Assembly (NCBI GenBank): GCA_049724395.1
Contig: JAUGWO010000147.1
Location: forward strand, 1 to 40,982
Reading direction: 5' to 3'
DNA length: 40,982 nt
Origin: Spongospora subterranea f. sp. subterranea
Taxonomy: Eukaryota > Endomyxa: Phytomyxea > Phytomyxea > Plasmodiophorida
Shown here: one piece after another, positions 21,723 to 33,015 of the stretch
Position numbering within the stretch: the stretch's first letter is position 1
Layout: every line of letters begins with the position of its first letter
Notes under the pieces: generated by a model
The model's database searches: none
Seen by the model: only the letters and a program-made list of their open reading frames with translations
Told to the model about the DNA's origin: nothing
Translations under genes and position numbers: made by a program

Positions 21723-22933
21723 ATGGCTACCATGACATTTTACCGTTCGCTGCGAATCAGATGGACGCGGTGGATTATGCCACTGGGCTTGATCGTGGCA
21801 CTATTTCTGGGTTGGCTTTGGCCCACGCCAGGAAAGTATCTGGATGATACACCTCTCCAGTCAATTTGCGTAGGGGATCGTGTATCTCCCCCAATGTCGT
21901 AGCTGATTTACCGAATGTGGTTAGATTATTGTTATATTTATCATCTCAGGGCTGGAACTACACCTTGAATCAGTCAGAGATCTTGTTCGGCTTTGGCCAT
22001 CCGCCACACTAGGGCTTCTGTCTATATTGTTCATCACGCCGTTATTTGCCCTAGCGCTTCGACACATTCCTGTAGATTCCTTTGTTATCCTGGGTTTAGG
22101 GGTATTTGCCCTATCTCCAACCACAGTCAGTACCGGCTCAGTTCTTGTTGCCCAATGTCGTGGAAATATGCCCTTGTCATTATTTTTTACGGTTTTCAGC
22201 AATGTTCTCGCGGTAGGTTCGCTTTGGTACTGTTTCTAACCGTCTTCGTGTAAAAGTGTTCACTTAGGTTTTTACCATTCCGTTTTTATTGCCGGTGTTG
22301 CTTTTGGGTCCTAATTCTGGAGTCTCGTTCACTCTAAATCCGACCGACATTTTGCTTCAGCTGACGTACTTAGTCCTAATCCCTCTTTGTGCCGGCAGAA
22401 TCATTTTACGCCCCATAACCATCGTGCGATTATGGAGCGAACGCCACAAATTGTTTCTGAAACTGTTTTGTATTTTGTTACTGATTATTATTCCGTGGAT
22501 GAAAATGTCATCGTCGATCACAGCGTGCGTCATGCGCACATATTCAAATATGATAACAAGTACTAATTATATTGTTCACAGGTTCAACAAGATATCGGCA
22601 GCTCAGATTTTCTTAACCGCCGCAATAGGGATTGCAATGCACCTTTCATTCATAGCCTTCAACTGGACTATGGCGTTATTATGTTGTTTTAAACCTGATG
22701 TGACCAAGGCGGTTGTTATCATGTGCTCTCAGAAGACTCTAACTGTCGGGTTTGCTGTTCTTGCTTCTTTACCTAATTCACAAGACGGACTGTACGCCAT
22801 TCCAATCATAATTGGTCACTTGGTCCAGCTCGTGATCGATTCAATCCTTGCTTCTCGATGGGACGTGAAAGATAAAAAGTCTGCCCGATCTATGGCAGAA
22901 CCAACAGAATTGATAAGCGTCCCACCTGCTTAA
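21723..22933 (+). CDS. SLC10A7 / RCH1 / BASS4-like transporter (complete copy)
   Basis: Membrane carrier of the SBF-like family, which includes human SLC10A7, yeast Rch1 and plant BASS4. These are linked to sodium-coupled solute transport or calcium homeostasis; the substrate here is not known. Four exons, 21723-21869, 21925-22212, 22268-22524 and 22582-22933, give 347 residues. Introns are 55, 55 and 57 nt; the third has a TACTAAT branch-site word and is in frame, so it could be retained. Hydrophobic helices repeat through the protein. Family phrases are VIFIISGLELH, LSPTTVSTGSVLVAQCRGN, LFFTVFSNVLA then VFTIPFLLP, and CSQKTLTVGFAVLAS near the C-terminus. The tail is polar and Ser/Thr-rich. 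Confidence 0.85.
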
Positions 22934-23324
22934 TTCGTATCTATTTTTCGCTGTGATAAACTAATATTTACCCAATTTCCTGACGTGGCGTCGTCGTCCG
23001 ATAGTGTTATCGATAGTCCCCAACATTGACGCTATTCCATTACAATCCTACAACAGCTGACGAGTCGTCGAAAGTTTTGACTTGAACCTGCACAAGCCAA
23101 CGTAAATAATGACTGCGATTGTATTGGTGTTTCGGGTTCATCAGTATTACCGCATCGTTACGACTAAAACTGAAACGTGCAACAACCTTACGTTTGGACT
23201 GTGGTTCATGATGTGTGTGTGTATCTTGACCGTGGACGGGACTCTTTACCAGTAATTATTGTGCGTGTTACCGGGTTGACTGTAATTCCTTGTGTTACCG
23301 GTTTCTTCCACTTCAGGATCAGGA

Positions 23325-23927
23325 ATGGGGTCTACAACAGCAGTTGCTCGTTATGTATTTGGCGCAATTCGATTAGACGTCAGCCAAGTCTTTTTTGAAT
23401 CCGCCTTGTCCTATGGTACGTGCTGATCGACGACAGACTTTGATGAAGGCGTGACCGTATTCTCTCGCAGCTACTGTCAACTTGAAGCCCCTGGTTCCTG
23501 GACATGTACTCGTAATGCCAAAGCGAGTCGTCCAACGATTCAATAGCTTAAAGTCTGAGGAGGTCAATGACTTGTGGATATCCGCTCAGACAGTTTCCAA
23601 AGCGCTGGAAACGCATCTCTATCGTAAGGAAAGAGATAAATGAAATATCAAATGAACATGTCGTGGTTTATATGTGAAATTATAGCTCAGGGATTTACAT
23701 TCGCTATTCAAGATGGGCCTGTCGCTGGCCAGACTGTTCCTCATGTCCATGTTCATATCCTTCCTCGATTTGAAAACGATTTTGCCCCCAACGACTCTAT
23801 CTATGAAGCCCTTGAGGGGGATTCACCCCACAAAATCCGCATGGACGACGAACATCGTCAGCCTCGGTCTTCCAGCGAAATGCAACAAGAAGCTGATGCT
23901 TACCGGTTACTGTTTAAACAAAAGTAA
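23325..23927 (+). CDS. FHIT-type HIT family hydrolase
   Basis: Diadenosine polyphosphate (Ap3A) hydrolase-like protein. Three exons, 23325-23415, 23471-23623 and 23686-23927, with introns of 55 and 62 nt, give 161 residues. It follows FHIT along its length: YATVNLKPLVPGHVLVMPKR, the QDGPVAGQTVPH segment, the histidine triad HVHVHILP, then NDSIYEAL. The C-terminal SSSEMQQEADAYRLLF matches the FHIT tail. The acceptor TATAG (23681-23685) was preferred over CTCAG five bases later because only the first keeps the frame. The stop lies 21 bases from the stop of the convergent lectin-like gene. Confidence 0.9.
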
Positions 23928-23948
23928 TATCCAAACATGTTTTAGATT

Positions 23949-24913
23949 TTATTTGAGCGAAACATTTGATTCCTTGAAGACACATAAAACCAAATGTCGT
24001 TCTGTGCAGTTAGTTAAGAGCAATTTTCCGGCCATGAAGCTTGCGCAATCAGTGACTTTTTCGTCAACTGACAACGCTGTAAAATTGCTCTTTTTTGTCG
24101 GGCGTGGATCGGATAATCCGTTGTGATCTTCATCGAATGCGTTGCCTATAGCCAATTTATGTTTTGCCAGAGTAAAACCAGGCAGAACAACCTACCTTCT
24201 TTTCGCCTATGACCTTGGCTCGTAGTTGCCCGCTCCACCGATGATCGTTTATAAGGCTGGGAGGCGGTCGGTGGCTTTTGGGATTGTGAATCACTTGAAT
24301 GAAACCACGGCTGATCAGCTGCTTTGAAATTCTGAAGTTCGTTCTTTTTGAGTAAACGAGAATAGTCTTTAGTCACGATCGGTTCAGGGTTTCTTGCAAA
24401 TTTCGTCGATTCTTCGTCCTGAAAAATGAATTTCGTCTTAGGATCATCTAGTTCCTGGAAATCGTGACGATTTGGATTAAATCTGGTTTGGTCTTTGCGT
24501 GAGAACGATAAGGTACTTTTTTCAGGATCATTGCGGCTATCAGGCGGGTGGTTCGACTTCCTTTTCAGCAACTTCACGTCCTGGACTGTTTCGGGGTCGA
24601 CGTCAGGTGGCAGCTCCACATTTGTAACTTCCAAAACCGAAAATTCTGTCTTGCTTCTTGAAGACTGTTGAACTTGTGAAGTAATCCAGGCTCTAGAGGA
24701 AGCTCCATCTGTCGTTTTGTTAGAATACGGCAACGTTCGAATATCATCAAGTGTCGCCATCATCCCGTTGTACATGGGGCATACTTTAACTGCTTCATCA
24801 TAGGTGTACGACCCAAGAATAATGACGAGACGAGTAGCCGCCGCATGTTCCAAAGTCGTGTGCAGAGCTACAGCTGCCAAAACCAGTACAGTTGAACGCA
24901 TCTGTTGTGCCAT
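23949..24913 (-). CDS. Secreted C-type-lectin-like protein
   Basis: Two exons, 24913-24196 and 24145-23949, with a 50-nt intron, give 304 residues. Residues 1-26 are a good signal peptide (MRSTVLVLAAVALHTTLEHAAA). A C-type-lectin-like opening follows (YTYDEAVKVCPMYNGMMATL, later AWITS). After a polar linker of about 150 residues rich in Ser, Lys and Asp, the fold appears to close with DCASFMAGKLLLTNC and LVLCVFK, which resembles the last two Cys of a CTLD. No EPN/QPD or WND sugar-binding triplet is seen, so carbohydrate binding is doubtful. The fold call is tentative; secretion is firmer. It shares strand and neighbourhood with subtilase 1. Confidence 0.55.
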
Positions 24914-25055
24914 ATACTGATTTGTAAATGGACAGTTTTCCTGCGAAAGTTTACTCTCCGATCAGCATCGCAATGAGTCATCTTCCGAAACAAGTTGTCT
25001 GATCCCATTAAACGATATTTTTATGAAAAAACAAATATAGCCGAAACTAAAGCCT

Positions 25056-27843
25056 CTAATTGATCCCTCTTGCCCGGATAACAGTAGAATACCTGATCTT
25101 GAGCACGACAGCCCCTACCACCAGACATATAATACATGTTCCAATTACAGCGGCTGCTATTATAACTCCTTTGAAAACAGAAGCCGATGCAAATCCGGAC
25201 CTGTTGCCGTCATTTGAGGGTGACGTCGCGATCAACGGTGTAAGAAATCCTTTATCATCTTCGTTCGACGCTGCTTCTTGACAATTATACGGCCTGGCTA
25301 AACCTGTAACAACGAGGCTGTAGCGCTGTTCCTGACCGATATTGATGGCAGCTGCGTTCACGATAATTTTCATGTCGATGGGCCCATCCGACATTGTCGG
25401 GGCGTTGATGAGAATTGTTTCAATGGGGTTCCTTCGATCTGCTGTTGCCACACCATCATAGGCACCTTCATTACCGAGGTGAATCTGGTCGGACCTGTTA
25501 TATTCAACTATCAGGTCCAAGTCGTTAACGAGCTGAATAGCACTTTGCGGTTGTCCAGGCGGATCAGTCCACACTAGAACGATCCTAGTAGGCGCCGTAC
25601 TCAGAGGGGATGGCATAACACACATGCTATATGTATGGCTCTGGGAATTGGCGATTGAAGGATGTGTACCTCCAAGTAAGTAAAGGTAGAATGGACTGGA
25701 CGATGTTTCTCGGAACTCTAGCACTTGATCTAATTGCAGCCTTCCCCATCCTTGGTCCACACCAGGAAATTGATCAATGGAGGCGAATTGGATGTTGGGG
25801 CACTTCTGTTGTTGAGTGGCAACGGTAAACTGATCCGTAACCAGTCGAGTTCCTGTTAAATGCTTCCCTCCTGCGACCGCAATCGCCTTCATCAAAGACC
25901 CTGACGGCGTCATGGAATGCGACTGATTACGGCGTCCAGTTGGATAAAATCCTTCAATGAAGTATTCCCTAATCAGAGCTAGGGCTCCTGCAGCTGCCGG
26001 CGTTGACATTGATGTCCCAGACTTAACGGTTAAGACGTTGATATCAGGCTGCCCACAGACGTTGGATGGCGAACCTCTCGGCGCTACTTTTGCTGACACT
26101 GCAAAGTCACGTCATTAAGCAGATCGATGAGGGTAAATCGAATCTCACTAGCGGCGAAGCCCGGGGCGACTATGTCCGGTTTGATTCTTGAATCAGAAGT
26201 CGGACCTCGAGATGAGAACGTAGCGATATTATTAGCGTCAAACATCGTTGTCGGAAAAGAGCTAAACAAAGGTGGGGTTATCCCCAAGGTATTATAGCTG
26301 TCGATATCTGTCATGCATGATCCAACAGTGATGATGTTTTTAGCAGTAGCCGGGCTTCCAATTGTAGTCTGTTGGCCGCAGGCTCCATCATTTCCAGCGG
26401 CCACTAAAATCAGGAAATCATCGTGGGCATACATATACTGATCCATGTCCCTGGATAAGCTGGTATATTGTGGAGCCTCTGTACCCCAACTGTTGCTGTG
26501 TATTCGAGCACCGGCGACATATGACCATTGAAACATAGACGTCAGATCATCAGGAAGGTTCAGGTCTCCATTGGCCTGTAATACAGCAGATGACCAATAG
26601 ATCAATACTGTTCCTGGGCACGTCTAACCATTCCTATGTCGAAGAATGCTAGTTTCGATTCCGGGGCCATCCCATTAAATTTAGAATACATCCCGTCAAT
26701 CTCGGCCGACCCAGCTGCTATACCAGCAACATGCGTGCCATGCCCGTCCTCGTCATCGGCGGCATCGGCGAACGCCACATATTGAACGATTTTCCGTTGT
26801 GATTCCTGCCCTGCCGGAAAATCCGCTGCTGTTGGATTGGATCGATATTGAGAAATGGGAACCCCATTGGCGTCCGAGAAGAAGCAATGATTAGTATCGA
26901 TACCACTGTCAGCGACACCTGAAGGTCATGCAATTTCATGCAACATTTAATCAGACTGCGATTTGTGCATGGCCTCAACATGCTGGACAACGTTACGTAC
27001 CTATCACTTGTCCTGCTCCGTATAGACCGTGATCCCATCCGATCTGTGACATTAGTTCATTTAGCGAATCAAGAATAGGGATATGATTAGCAACAATGGT
27101 CGCCTCACTAATCCTGTCATCGTGTCGTAGTTAGCGGAAGAGGTTAGGCCGTTGTTCAGGATCCCACGTGTCCATCGGTTCATCCATTTCGGCTTCAAGC
27201 GTTTTTCAATGTAGAGTACTGCTGGGTCGCCGGCAATGATCTGGCATAGTGCCTGGACTTGGAGATTGGAGACGTTGTTAAGATCAATTCTTAAACGATC
27301 GCTTCTAATCACTGTTATAGCCCCAGACGACCCAGCAAGCAATTTCAAGCGATCCATAATAAATCCCGAGTCTTCATCGTTGGGAAGTTGCATTGTTGAT
27401 ACTATCAGTGAGATTGAAAGCATAGTGTTGGAGGAAGATGTCGTTGAAGATAACGATGCCTGAAGCTGTGCGATTTCGGGTGCGATTTTATGCTCTGGCC
27501 GGATGTTCCCAACCCATTTAACGCCATCCAATCCCCGAATTCGATCAGCTTCTTCATGAGATACGAAAATTATAAAGGTGTGGTCAGGAATATACAATGT
27601 CATTGGCAAAGATGATCTCAGTGTATCCCGTTTAGATGGGTCGATTTGAACCATAAAACCGGACCGTAAAGGGTCCTGCAATCGTAGCTCGTACGATAAG
27701 GTTTTGAAATGGGGTGAAGGGTGGTCCTCTTCGTGGATTTGTGGAGTATTTTCAGTATCAATCACACCAGTCACTAGATGTATCATGCGGCTGGCTTGGC
27801 TTATCGTTGTCATCATCAACATCAGCAACAGTACAACGTCCAT
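25056..27843 (-). CDS. Membrane-anchored subtilisin-like serine protease 1 (S8, Kp43-like)
   Basis: Extracellular or surface S8 protease. Five exons, 27843-27109, 27043-27001, 26918-26629, 26575-26149 and 26098-25056, with introns of 50-82 nt, give 845 residues with the frame open throughout. The N-terminus is a signal peptide (MDVVLLLMLMMTTISQAS). A prodomain-like region of about 230 residues includes IRSDRLRIDL. The catalytic Asp is in GVADSGID, the His in GHGTHVAG and the Ser in SGTSMSTPAA; SSRGPTSDSRIKPDIVAPG is typical. The beta-sandwich after the catalytic domain has VLVWTDPPGQPQSAIQLVNDLDL, as in Kp43 subtilases. A single membrane helix lies near the C-terminus (VIIAAAVIGTCIICLVVGAVV), with a short basic tail. 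The 43-nt second exon is unusually small. Confidence 0.9.
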
Positions 27844-28242
27844 ATCGGAATTGATTGCCTATTAGTCAGAATAATCTTCGTCAAAAACCAGTCTGGCAGA
27901 TCCAACTGAATGCGTCATTTATTCTAGAAATTGGTTGGTTGCTGATTCAACTTCAATCTAGAATTTGGTTAGCAACCATCTAAAAAATTCTGGTTTGGTT
28001 ACTAAGTCAAAACTGATTGCAGATTTTCGTTGTATTTCGATCCGAAATTTTATCTTCGGACGGTCGTTTTGGTTGGTCAAAGATATCGCAACATGATCCA
28101 GAAGGGTCGAATCGTTCCATAGTCGATCTCGAAAATCTGGCAATGGTATCTGATCACTCCCTCTAGTGTAGGTCCATTCACATATTGGTCCTGTTTCTTT
28201 GGTCCAGTTGAGTTGTTCTTTCCTTTATCAGGGTGTTTATAT
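27844..28242. promoter_or_regulatory. Shared 400-bp region between two head-to-head subtilase genes
   Basis: Both protease genes start outward from here. The region is AT-rich and holds an imperfect direct repeat (tctagaaattggttggttgc at 27923 and tctagaatttggttagcaac at 27957). No canonical TATA or factor site can be assigned. A bidirectional promoter is an inference from spacing. Confidence 0.45.
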
Positions 28243-31121
28243 ATGCTGCGCTTTCTATTCACGTTTTATGTAGGATTAGTACTTGTGTCAGGTTCTAATC
28301 GTAACATCGTTATGATTCGAGGGGTCATCAACACGGAGACTGATCCAGGTTTTCGTCATCAAGACCATCCATCGCGCCACTTTCGTGGGCTATCCATATC
28401 TGACCGTCTATCACATCCAATGCCCGCTACATTCCTCGTGCACGTTAATGAGACTGAGGCAGACAATGTTCGAGATCAGGTTCAAGACCGGCATCAGATG
28501 TCCCTATCGTCGTATCTTCCTCATAATACCTTTGTGGTGTTAGCGACCCACGCGCAAGCAAACGATATAGAAACTATTCCAGGAGTTTTATGGGTGGGGA
28601 AATCTTCCATCATATCATAAAATCTCTCCGACGGTTTCATTACCTCCGCCAACTACCACTGGCGAGTTCATCCCACCTCCTGAACTCTTGTCTGAGCCTG
28701 TTTTCAACGTATCTTCTCCCCGCCCTTTGAATGAAACTCAAGATCCGCTAAGTGTCCGCGATGTTCATGGCGCCCCAATGAACGAAACCGCTATTCCTTC
28801 CCTTATTGTCAGTATATCTGAGGCAACTCCACCACGGTCTCGTCAAGATCTAACGGCAATCATATCTCGACTTGCCGAAGATATTGCAAATGATGAGCGC
28901 ACTCAAATCCCATATCCAGTCCCGATAATCATTATTCGCTCTGACAGACTTCGTATTGAGCTTCAAAGCGAAGCCCAACTTCAAAGCGTCGCTGAGGTTG
29001 TGTCTGACGATCCCGCTGTATCATTCGTTGAGCGACGAATGAAGCCGCAGCTCCTTAACCGATGGGCGCGAGGTATTATCGCGAATGGACTAGATACAGT
29101 AGCGGATTACACGAAGAGATTAGATCTATTATCGTGGCAGAACAATCTATATGGTCAAGGACAAGTGATAGGGTTAGCAGATAGCGGTTTAGATTACAAG
29201 CATTGCTTCTTTGCTGATTCTACTTATGGGGTACCATTCAAAGCGTTCAAGTCTAATCCGACTGCTAATGACGTATTGCCGTCTGATTCTCTCCATCGTA
29301 AGATCACACAATATGTCGTGTATGGAGACGGAAGTGATGATGCGGAAGGACATGGAACTCATGTAGCCGGGACCATAGCAGGGCAAGCGCCAACTGGAAT
29401 TAATACCTATTCGTCCTATGAGGGTATGTCGACACAAAGGTTCGTGATCTCAATCGATGTTGTAAAGTTGGAAAAATAATATCTGTATGCCGCACAGCAA
29501 AATCGCATTTTTCGATATGGGGACGTCGGATGGGTCGTTATCGCTACCAGATGATCTCACAACACCGTTTTTGCATTGGGCATACCTCGCAGGTGCACGT
29601 CTTCATTCAAATAGTTGGGGAGTATCGTCACCTTACTACACCACAAATTCTCGCGATATGGATCAGTACATGTACGACCACAAAGACTTTCTCGTCGTCT
29701 TGTTGCAGCAGGTAATGACGGGTCTTGCAATGGGCAAAGTACAGTTGGAAGCCCAGCGACAGCCAAAAACATTATCGCCGTCGGTGCTACGATGACAAAT
29801 CTCGATAACTACCAATCAACAGGAGTCCAACCACCATATTATTCTTCAGGCCAGTCGTCATATTTCACGTCTAACAATATTGCTTTTTTTTCATCTCGAG
29901 GGCCAACGTCTGATCTTCGGATCAAACCCGACATCGTTGCTCCTGGCTATAACACCATCTCTTCAAAGGTCGGAAGTCAGTGTGGGCAACCGGTCAGCAG
30001 CGTGTTTTCTTCGAAATCTGGCACGTCTATGGCCACTCCAGCTGTAACAGGCAATCTGGCGCTAATCCGGCAGTATTTGATCGAAGGATTCTATCCTAGC
30101 GGCGCTCGCAACCAGGTCGATGGGTTTGTGCCATCTGCATCTTTGATTAAGGCAATTGCAATAGCAGGAGGAACACGTCTAACAGGATCGCGTCTTGTAT
30201 CCGACACATACGTCTCGTCTTCTCCGAAATGCCCAAACCCAAAGTTCGTGTCCATCAGTCAATATCCTGGGCTCGACCAAGGTTGGGGCCGCCTCGAACT
30301 GGACACTGTTCTCAAGACGAAAAGTGCACCCACGTCGTCGGCATTTCTCCTTCTTGGTATGGATCGTCGATTGACGTCAACTTTTGGAGATATCACAATA
30401 TCATCTCGGCAAACGCATACTTATCGCTTATGTGCCATTAAATCAACAGCCCCGGCGCCCAAGATCGTGTTAGTCTGGACGGATCCTGCAGCCCAACCGA
30501 TGAGCGGTGTTCAACTTGTGAATAACCTCGATCTTGAAGTATACTATCAACAGACCGGCAATACACACCTTGGCAATGCAGGAGTATATCAAGGCACTGG
30601 ACCGGACGTTCGAAACCCGGTGGAGACAGTGGTTCTAGATTCGCCCACCTCTAATATGGACGTGACTGTTGTGGTTAGAGCCAGGACGATCAATGTTGGA
30701 AACGGTCAGCCTTATAGTCTGGTTGTCACCGGAAGCATCAGAGCCGGAGCATGCAAAACATTAACATCGGTCAATGTGACAGACCTGAATCTTGCTGCAG
30801 AAAGTGACAGGGCCGACTGTTGGAGACAAATCCGTTCCGGCTTCTAATTCGTCTACAGAATCTAGTTCACCAGGGTTTACTGACATCGCGATAAAAGTCT
30901 CAGCTGTGTTAGCAGCAGCATTAGTTGTCGTCCTGGTCGTCTGTATTGTGGTTCAACGACGACAGCAACGAAAGCGCCTACAGAAAGATCGCGAGAACCT
31001 TCAGATCCCACCTCTTAATCTTGGACTAGCAGGTGTTCAGAAGATAGTTGGAGCGAGTCCCCAATCAGAAAAAAGTGCTCAGACCGTGCCTTGGGGTGCC
31101 AAGTCAAAAAACACTGCATAA
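28243..31121 (+). pseudogene. Subtilisin-like protease 2, paralogue of protease 1, broken or mis-assembled
   Basis: Same architecture as its neighbour: signal peptide (MLRFLFTFYVGLVLVSG), prodomain, catalytic Asp in GLADSGLD (about 29181), His in GHGTHVAG (about 29352), Ser in SGTSMATPAV (about 30021), VLVWTDPAAQPMSGVQLVNNL sandwich, and a C-terminal membrane helix (VSAVLAAALVVVLVVCIVV) before a basic tail. The catalytic domain looks about 60-65% identical to protease 1. Frame slips occur near 28600 (before HKISPT), near 29705 (before VAAGNDG) and near 30800 (before the membrane helix). A 61-nt insert splits YEGM/APHSK at 29424-29489. All catalytic residues survive, so decay is recent or the slips are assembly errors. 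The first Met at 28213 would lengthen the signal peptide; 28243 fits better. Confidence 0.8.
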
Positions 31122-31229
31122 GAGATCGGTCAAGGAGAGCAACCTCAATCACGTGCGAACTGAATGTCAATGAACACAATGCATTGTTCGGAAATATATT
31201 TATGAATATATGTATGGACCATAAAGACC

Positions 31230-32396
31230 TTATTTTTCGTCCTCATCCGACGATGACGATTGCTGATCGTCATCGCTGTCTGCATGAATGGGGAATCGTA
31301 GAATAGCCGCGATACCAGTCAATTCGCTGAGTTGTTGACCTGATGGATGTTGAGTAGAAAAAATGAACACCTCGCCTGAACCATCTTTAATTTGTTCGAC
31401 TAACGACACATAGGATTTTCTTTGTATCGGATCTGCTGCTCGGAACAGGTCGTCAGTAATGAGCAGTGTTGCGATGGCGTTCTCGTCGGCAGCTTGGCGA
31501 ACGTGTTTGGGGCCGTAAAATGCACGGTCGGGCTGGGTGTTCAGCATTGAGTAGAATTGATCTAGAGCACGAACTTCGGCAACGGCTTTAGTATCTTCGA
31601 CCAGAGCCGATATTGACGGATCAGTTAAAATCTCCTTTAAACTCTGCAAATGTGCAGAAGAGCACGAGATCAAAACAAATTTCTGGACGTTGGCGAGAAC
31701 ATGTTTCATATCCCGTTTAACGCATTCATCGTTAAGATAGAGCATAAAATCGTCTTTCAAAAACCCAGGACTGCCAATTACCACACACTTCACGATATCG
31801 AATCTGATTTTGTTGGAGATTGTCGTTAACACTTGGTCAAAGAACCTGACGACGCCTTTATCATGACGAGTGTTGGACGCAAGACGTTTCTTTGGGATTG
31901 TGGTCTCGATCCTGGCCGCTAATGAGGTCATATGGGCACCGATCAAGGTGATATGTGCCAGGCCCGGTTGCATCAGCACAACGGCGACTTCAGAGCTGGC
32001 GGCTGGATCACAAGCCGTCTCCAACCGATCCAGATAAAGCTGGTCCCAATCGGATTTGTAAATCGTTAGGGAGCGTTGCGCCACCATCTCCAACGTATGA
32101 AATTGTCCCAATTTCACGTATTTTGATTCTACGACGTTCTTGCCGGATATTCGCAAAGTTTGCCCAGAGGCGTCATAGTCAACAGACACGACCGCCAAGG
32201 TCAGTGACGTTTTGACCTTGGTCGTCGTCGTTGACCCAGTGGCGGTCATATTCTGGACTTTTCGCCATGACAATCCAGTGACCCGATCGTCGACTGATAC
32301 GAGATTGTAGAGGTGCCAGATATCCTCGCCCGTGTCCGCCTGGACCTTGATGGATCCCGACCCATCCGGGCTCATATCCCGATGGAGAATCCGCAT
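31230..32396 (-). CDS. PELO: Pelota / Dom34 ribosome-rescue factor
   Basis: eRF1-like factor that, with Hbs1, splits stalled ribosomes in no-go and non-stop decay. The intron-less frame gives 388 residues, the normal length. Start chosen at 32396 (MRILHRDMSPDGSGSIKV), which aligns with the family N-terminus; the frame is open for 12 more codons. Diagnostic phrases are EDIWHLYNLV, KYVKLGQFHTLEM, ACDPAASSEVAVVLMQPGLAHI, VIGSPGFLKDDF, LDQFYSMLNTQPDRAFYGPKHV, TLLITDDLFR and the C-terminal QLSELTGIAAILRFP with an acidic tail (DSDDD, SSSSDEDE). The GGQ motif of eRF1 is absent, as expected for Pelota. Confidence 0.96.
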   Translation of the reverse strand: MRILHRDMSPDGSGSIKVQADTGEDIWHLYNLVSVDDRVTGLSWRKVQNMTATGSTTTTKVKTSLTLAVVSVDYDASGQTLRISGKNVVESKYVKLGQFHTLEMVAQRSLTIYKSDWDQLYLDRLETACDPAASSEVAVVLMQPGLAHITLIGAHMTSLAARIETTIPKKRLASNTRHDKGVVRFFDQVLTTISNKIRFDIVKCVVIGSPGFLKDDFMLYLNDECVKRDMKHVLANVQKFVLISCSSAHLQSLKEILTDPSISALVEDTKAVAEVRALDQFYSMLNTQPDRAFYGPKHVRQAADENAIATLLITDDLFRAADPIQRKSYVSLVEQIKDGSGEVFIFSTQHPSGQQLSELTGIAAILRFPIHADSDDDQQSSSSDEDEK

Positions 32397-32432
32397 CTTG
32401 GTCCAAGACGCCTTTTGTGCCCTTTCTTTCAA

Positions 32433-33015
32433 TCAAAATCAGTAGAGCGGTAGGTTGGTAGACAGGCCTTATGTAGGACGACCCTCTACCCTTGGTAGAT
32501 ACGGATTCCCTTGTGTTACACAGGTGTATGCCACGCACTTTTTCGTGACATATTTCACCACAGAATCAGAGACCCCCTAAGATTGACTGAGAATCACAAA
32601 TTGATCACGACAATGTTCGATCCCCTGTTTTACTCATTGGTAAACAATTGGAACTCAGCGGTAAAAGCATGGTTCATATATCAACCTATACTTCCTATAT
32701 CAACCTGTACTTACTTTACGGCCTCCGCACGGACTGAACTCCGCTCGTGGCTCTTCAATAAACCGACTCACTTTGTTCTCAGTCTTTACCCTGGTTATGG
32801 GCCCAGTAACAAGGCTGTTTTTGAACATCTGCACATCGTGAAGGAACATTTTAGTCTTGGTGCTGTATTTTCCGTAAGATGCCTCTCGTTTCCCATCGTG
32901 GATTGTTTCCAGCTGGTCCGTATACGAAATAATCGCCCCCGCTTCGCCTTGGCCAGTCCATGGTGTCCAAGCAATTAAATACGGATGGATAGCAGGATAG
33001 CTATAGTTTAGGGTC
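32433..33015. other. Intergenic region upstream of Pelota
   Basis: An open frame of 155 codons at 32511-32978 (+) has no recognised motif. The stretch around 32690-32780 (atatcaacct repeated twice, CAATAAACC) has a look of repeat-derived or 3'-end DNA, but no paired termini were found. Otherwise nothing recognisable. Confidence 0.35.

Larger units (their letters stand above)
19950..22602. repeat. Large inverted duplication (1.22 kb arms, 212 bp spacer)
   Basis: The left arm 19950-21168 and right arm 21381-22602 are inverted copies with only a handful of differences, including a 3-base indel near 20930/21617. I estimate more than 99% identity. Matching bases sum to 42549 near the centre and to 42552 beyond the indel. 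The arms include the divergent promoters and the first exons of an SLC10A7-like transporter. The right copy continues into the rest of the gene; the left stops in the fourth coding exon. Confidence 0.95.

Noticed and set aside
22357-22539. Plus/minus small frames inside the transporter arms
   Set aside because: Shadows of the transporter exons, mirrored in both arms of the palindrome.
32430-33000. Possible solo LTR (repeated atatcaacct, CAATAAACC, open frame through it)
   Set aside because: No TG...CA boundaries, no paired copy and no target duplication could be seen.
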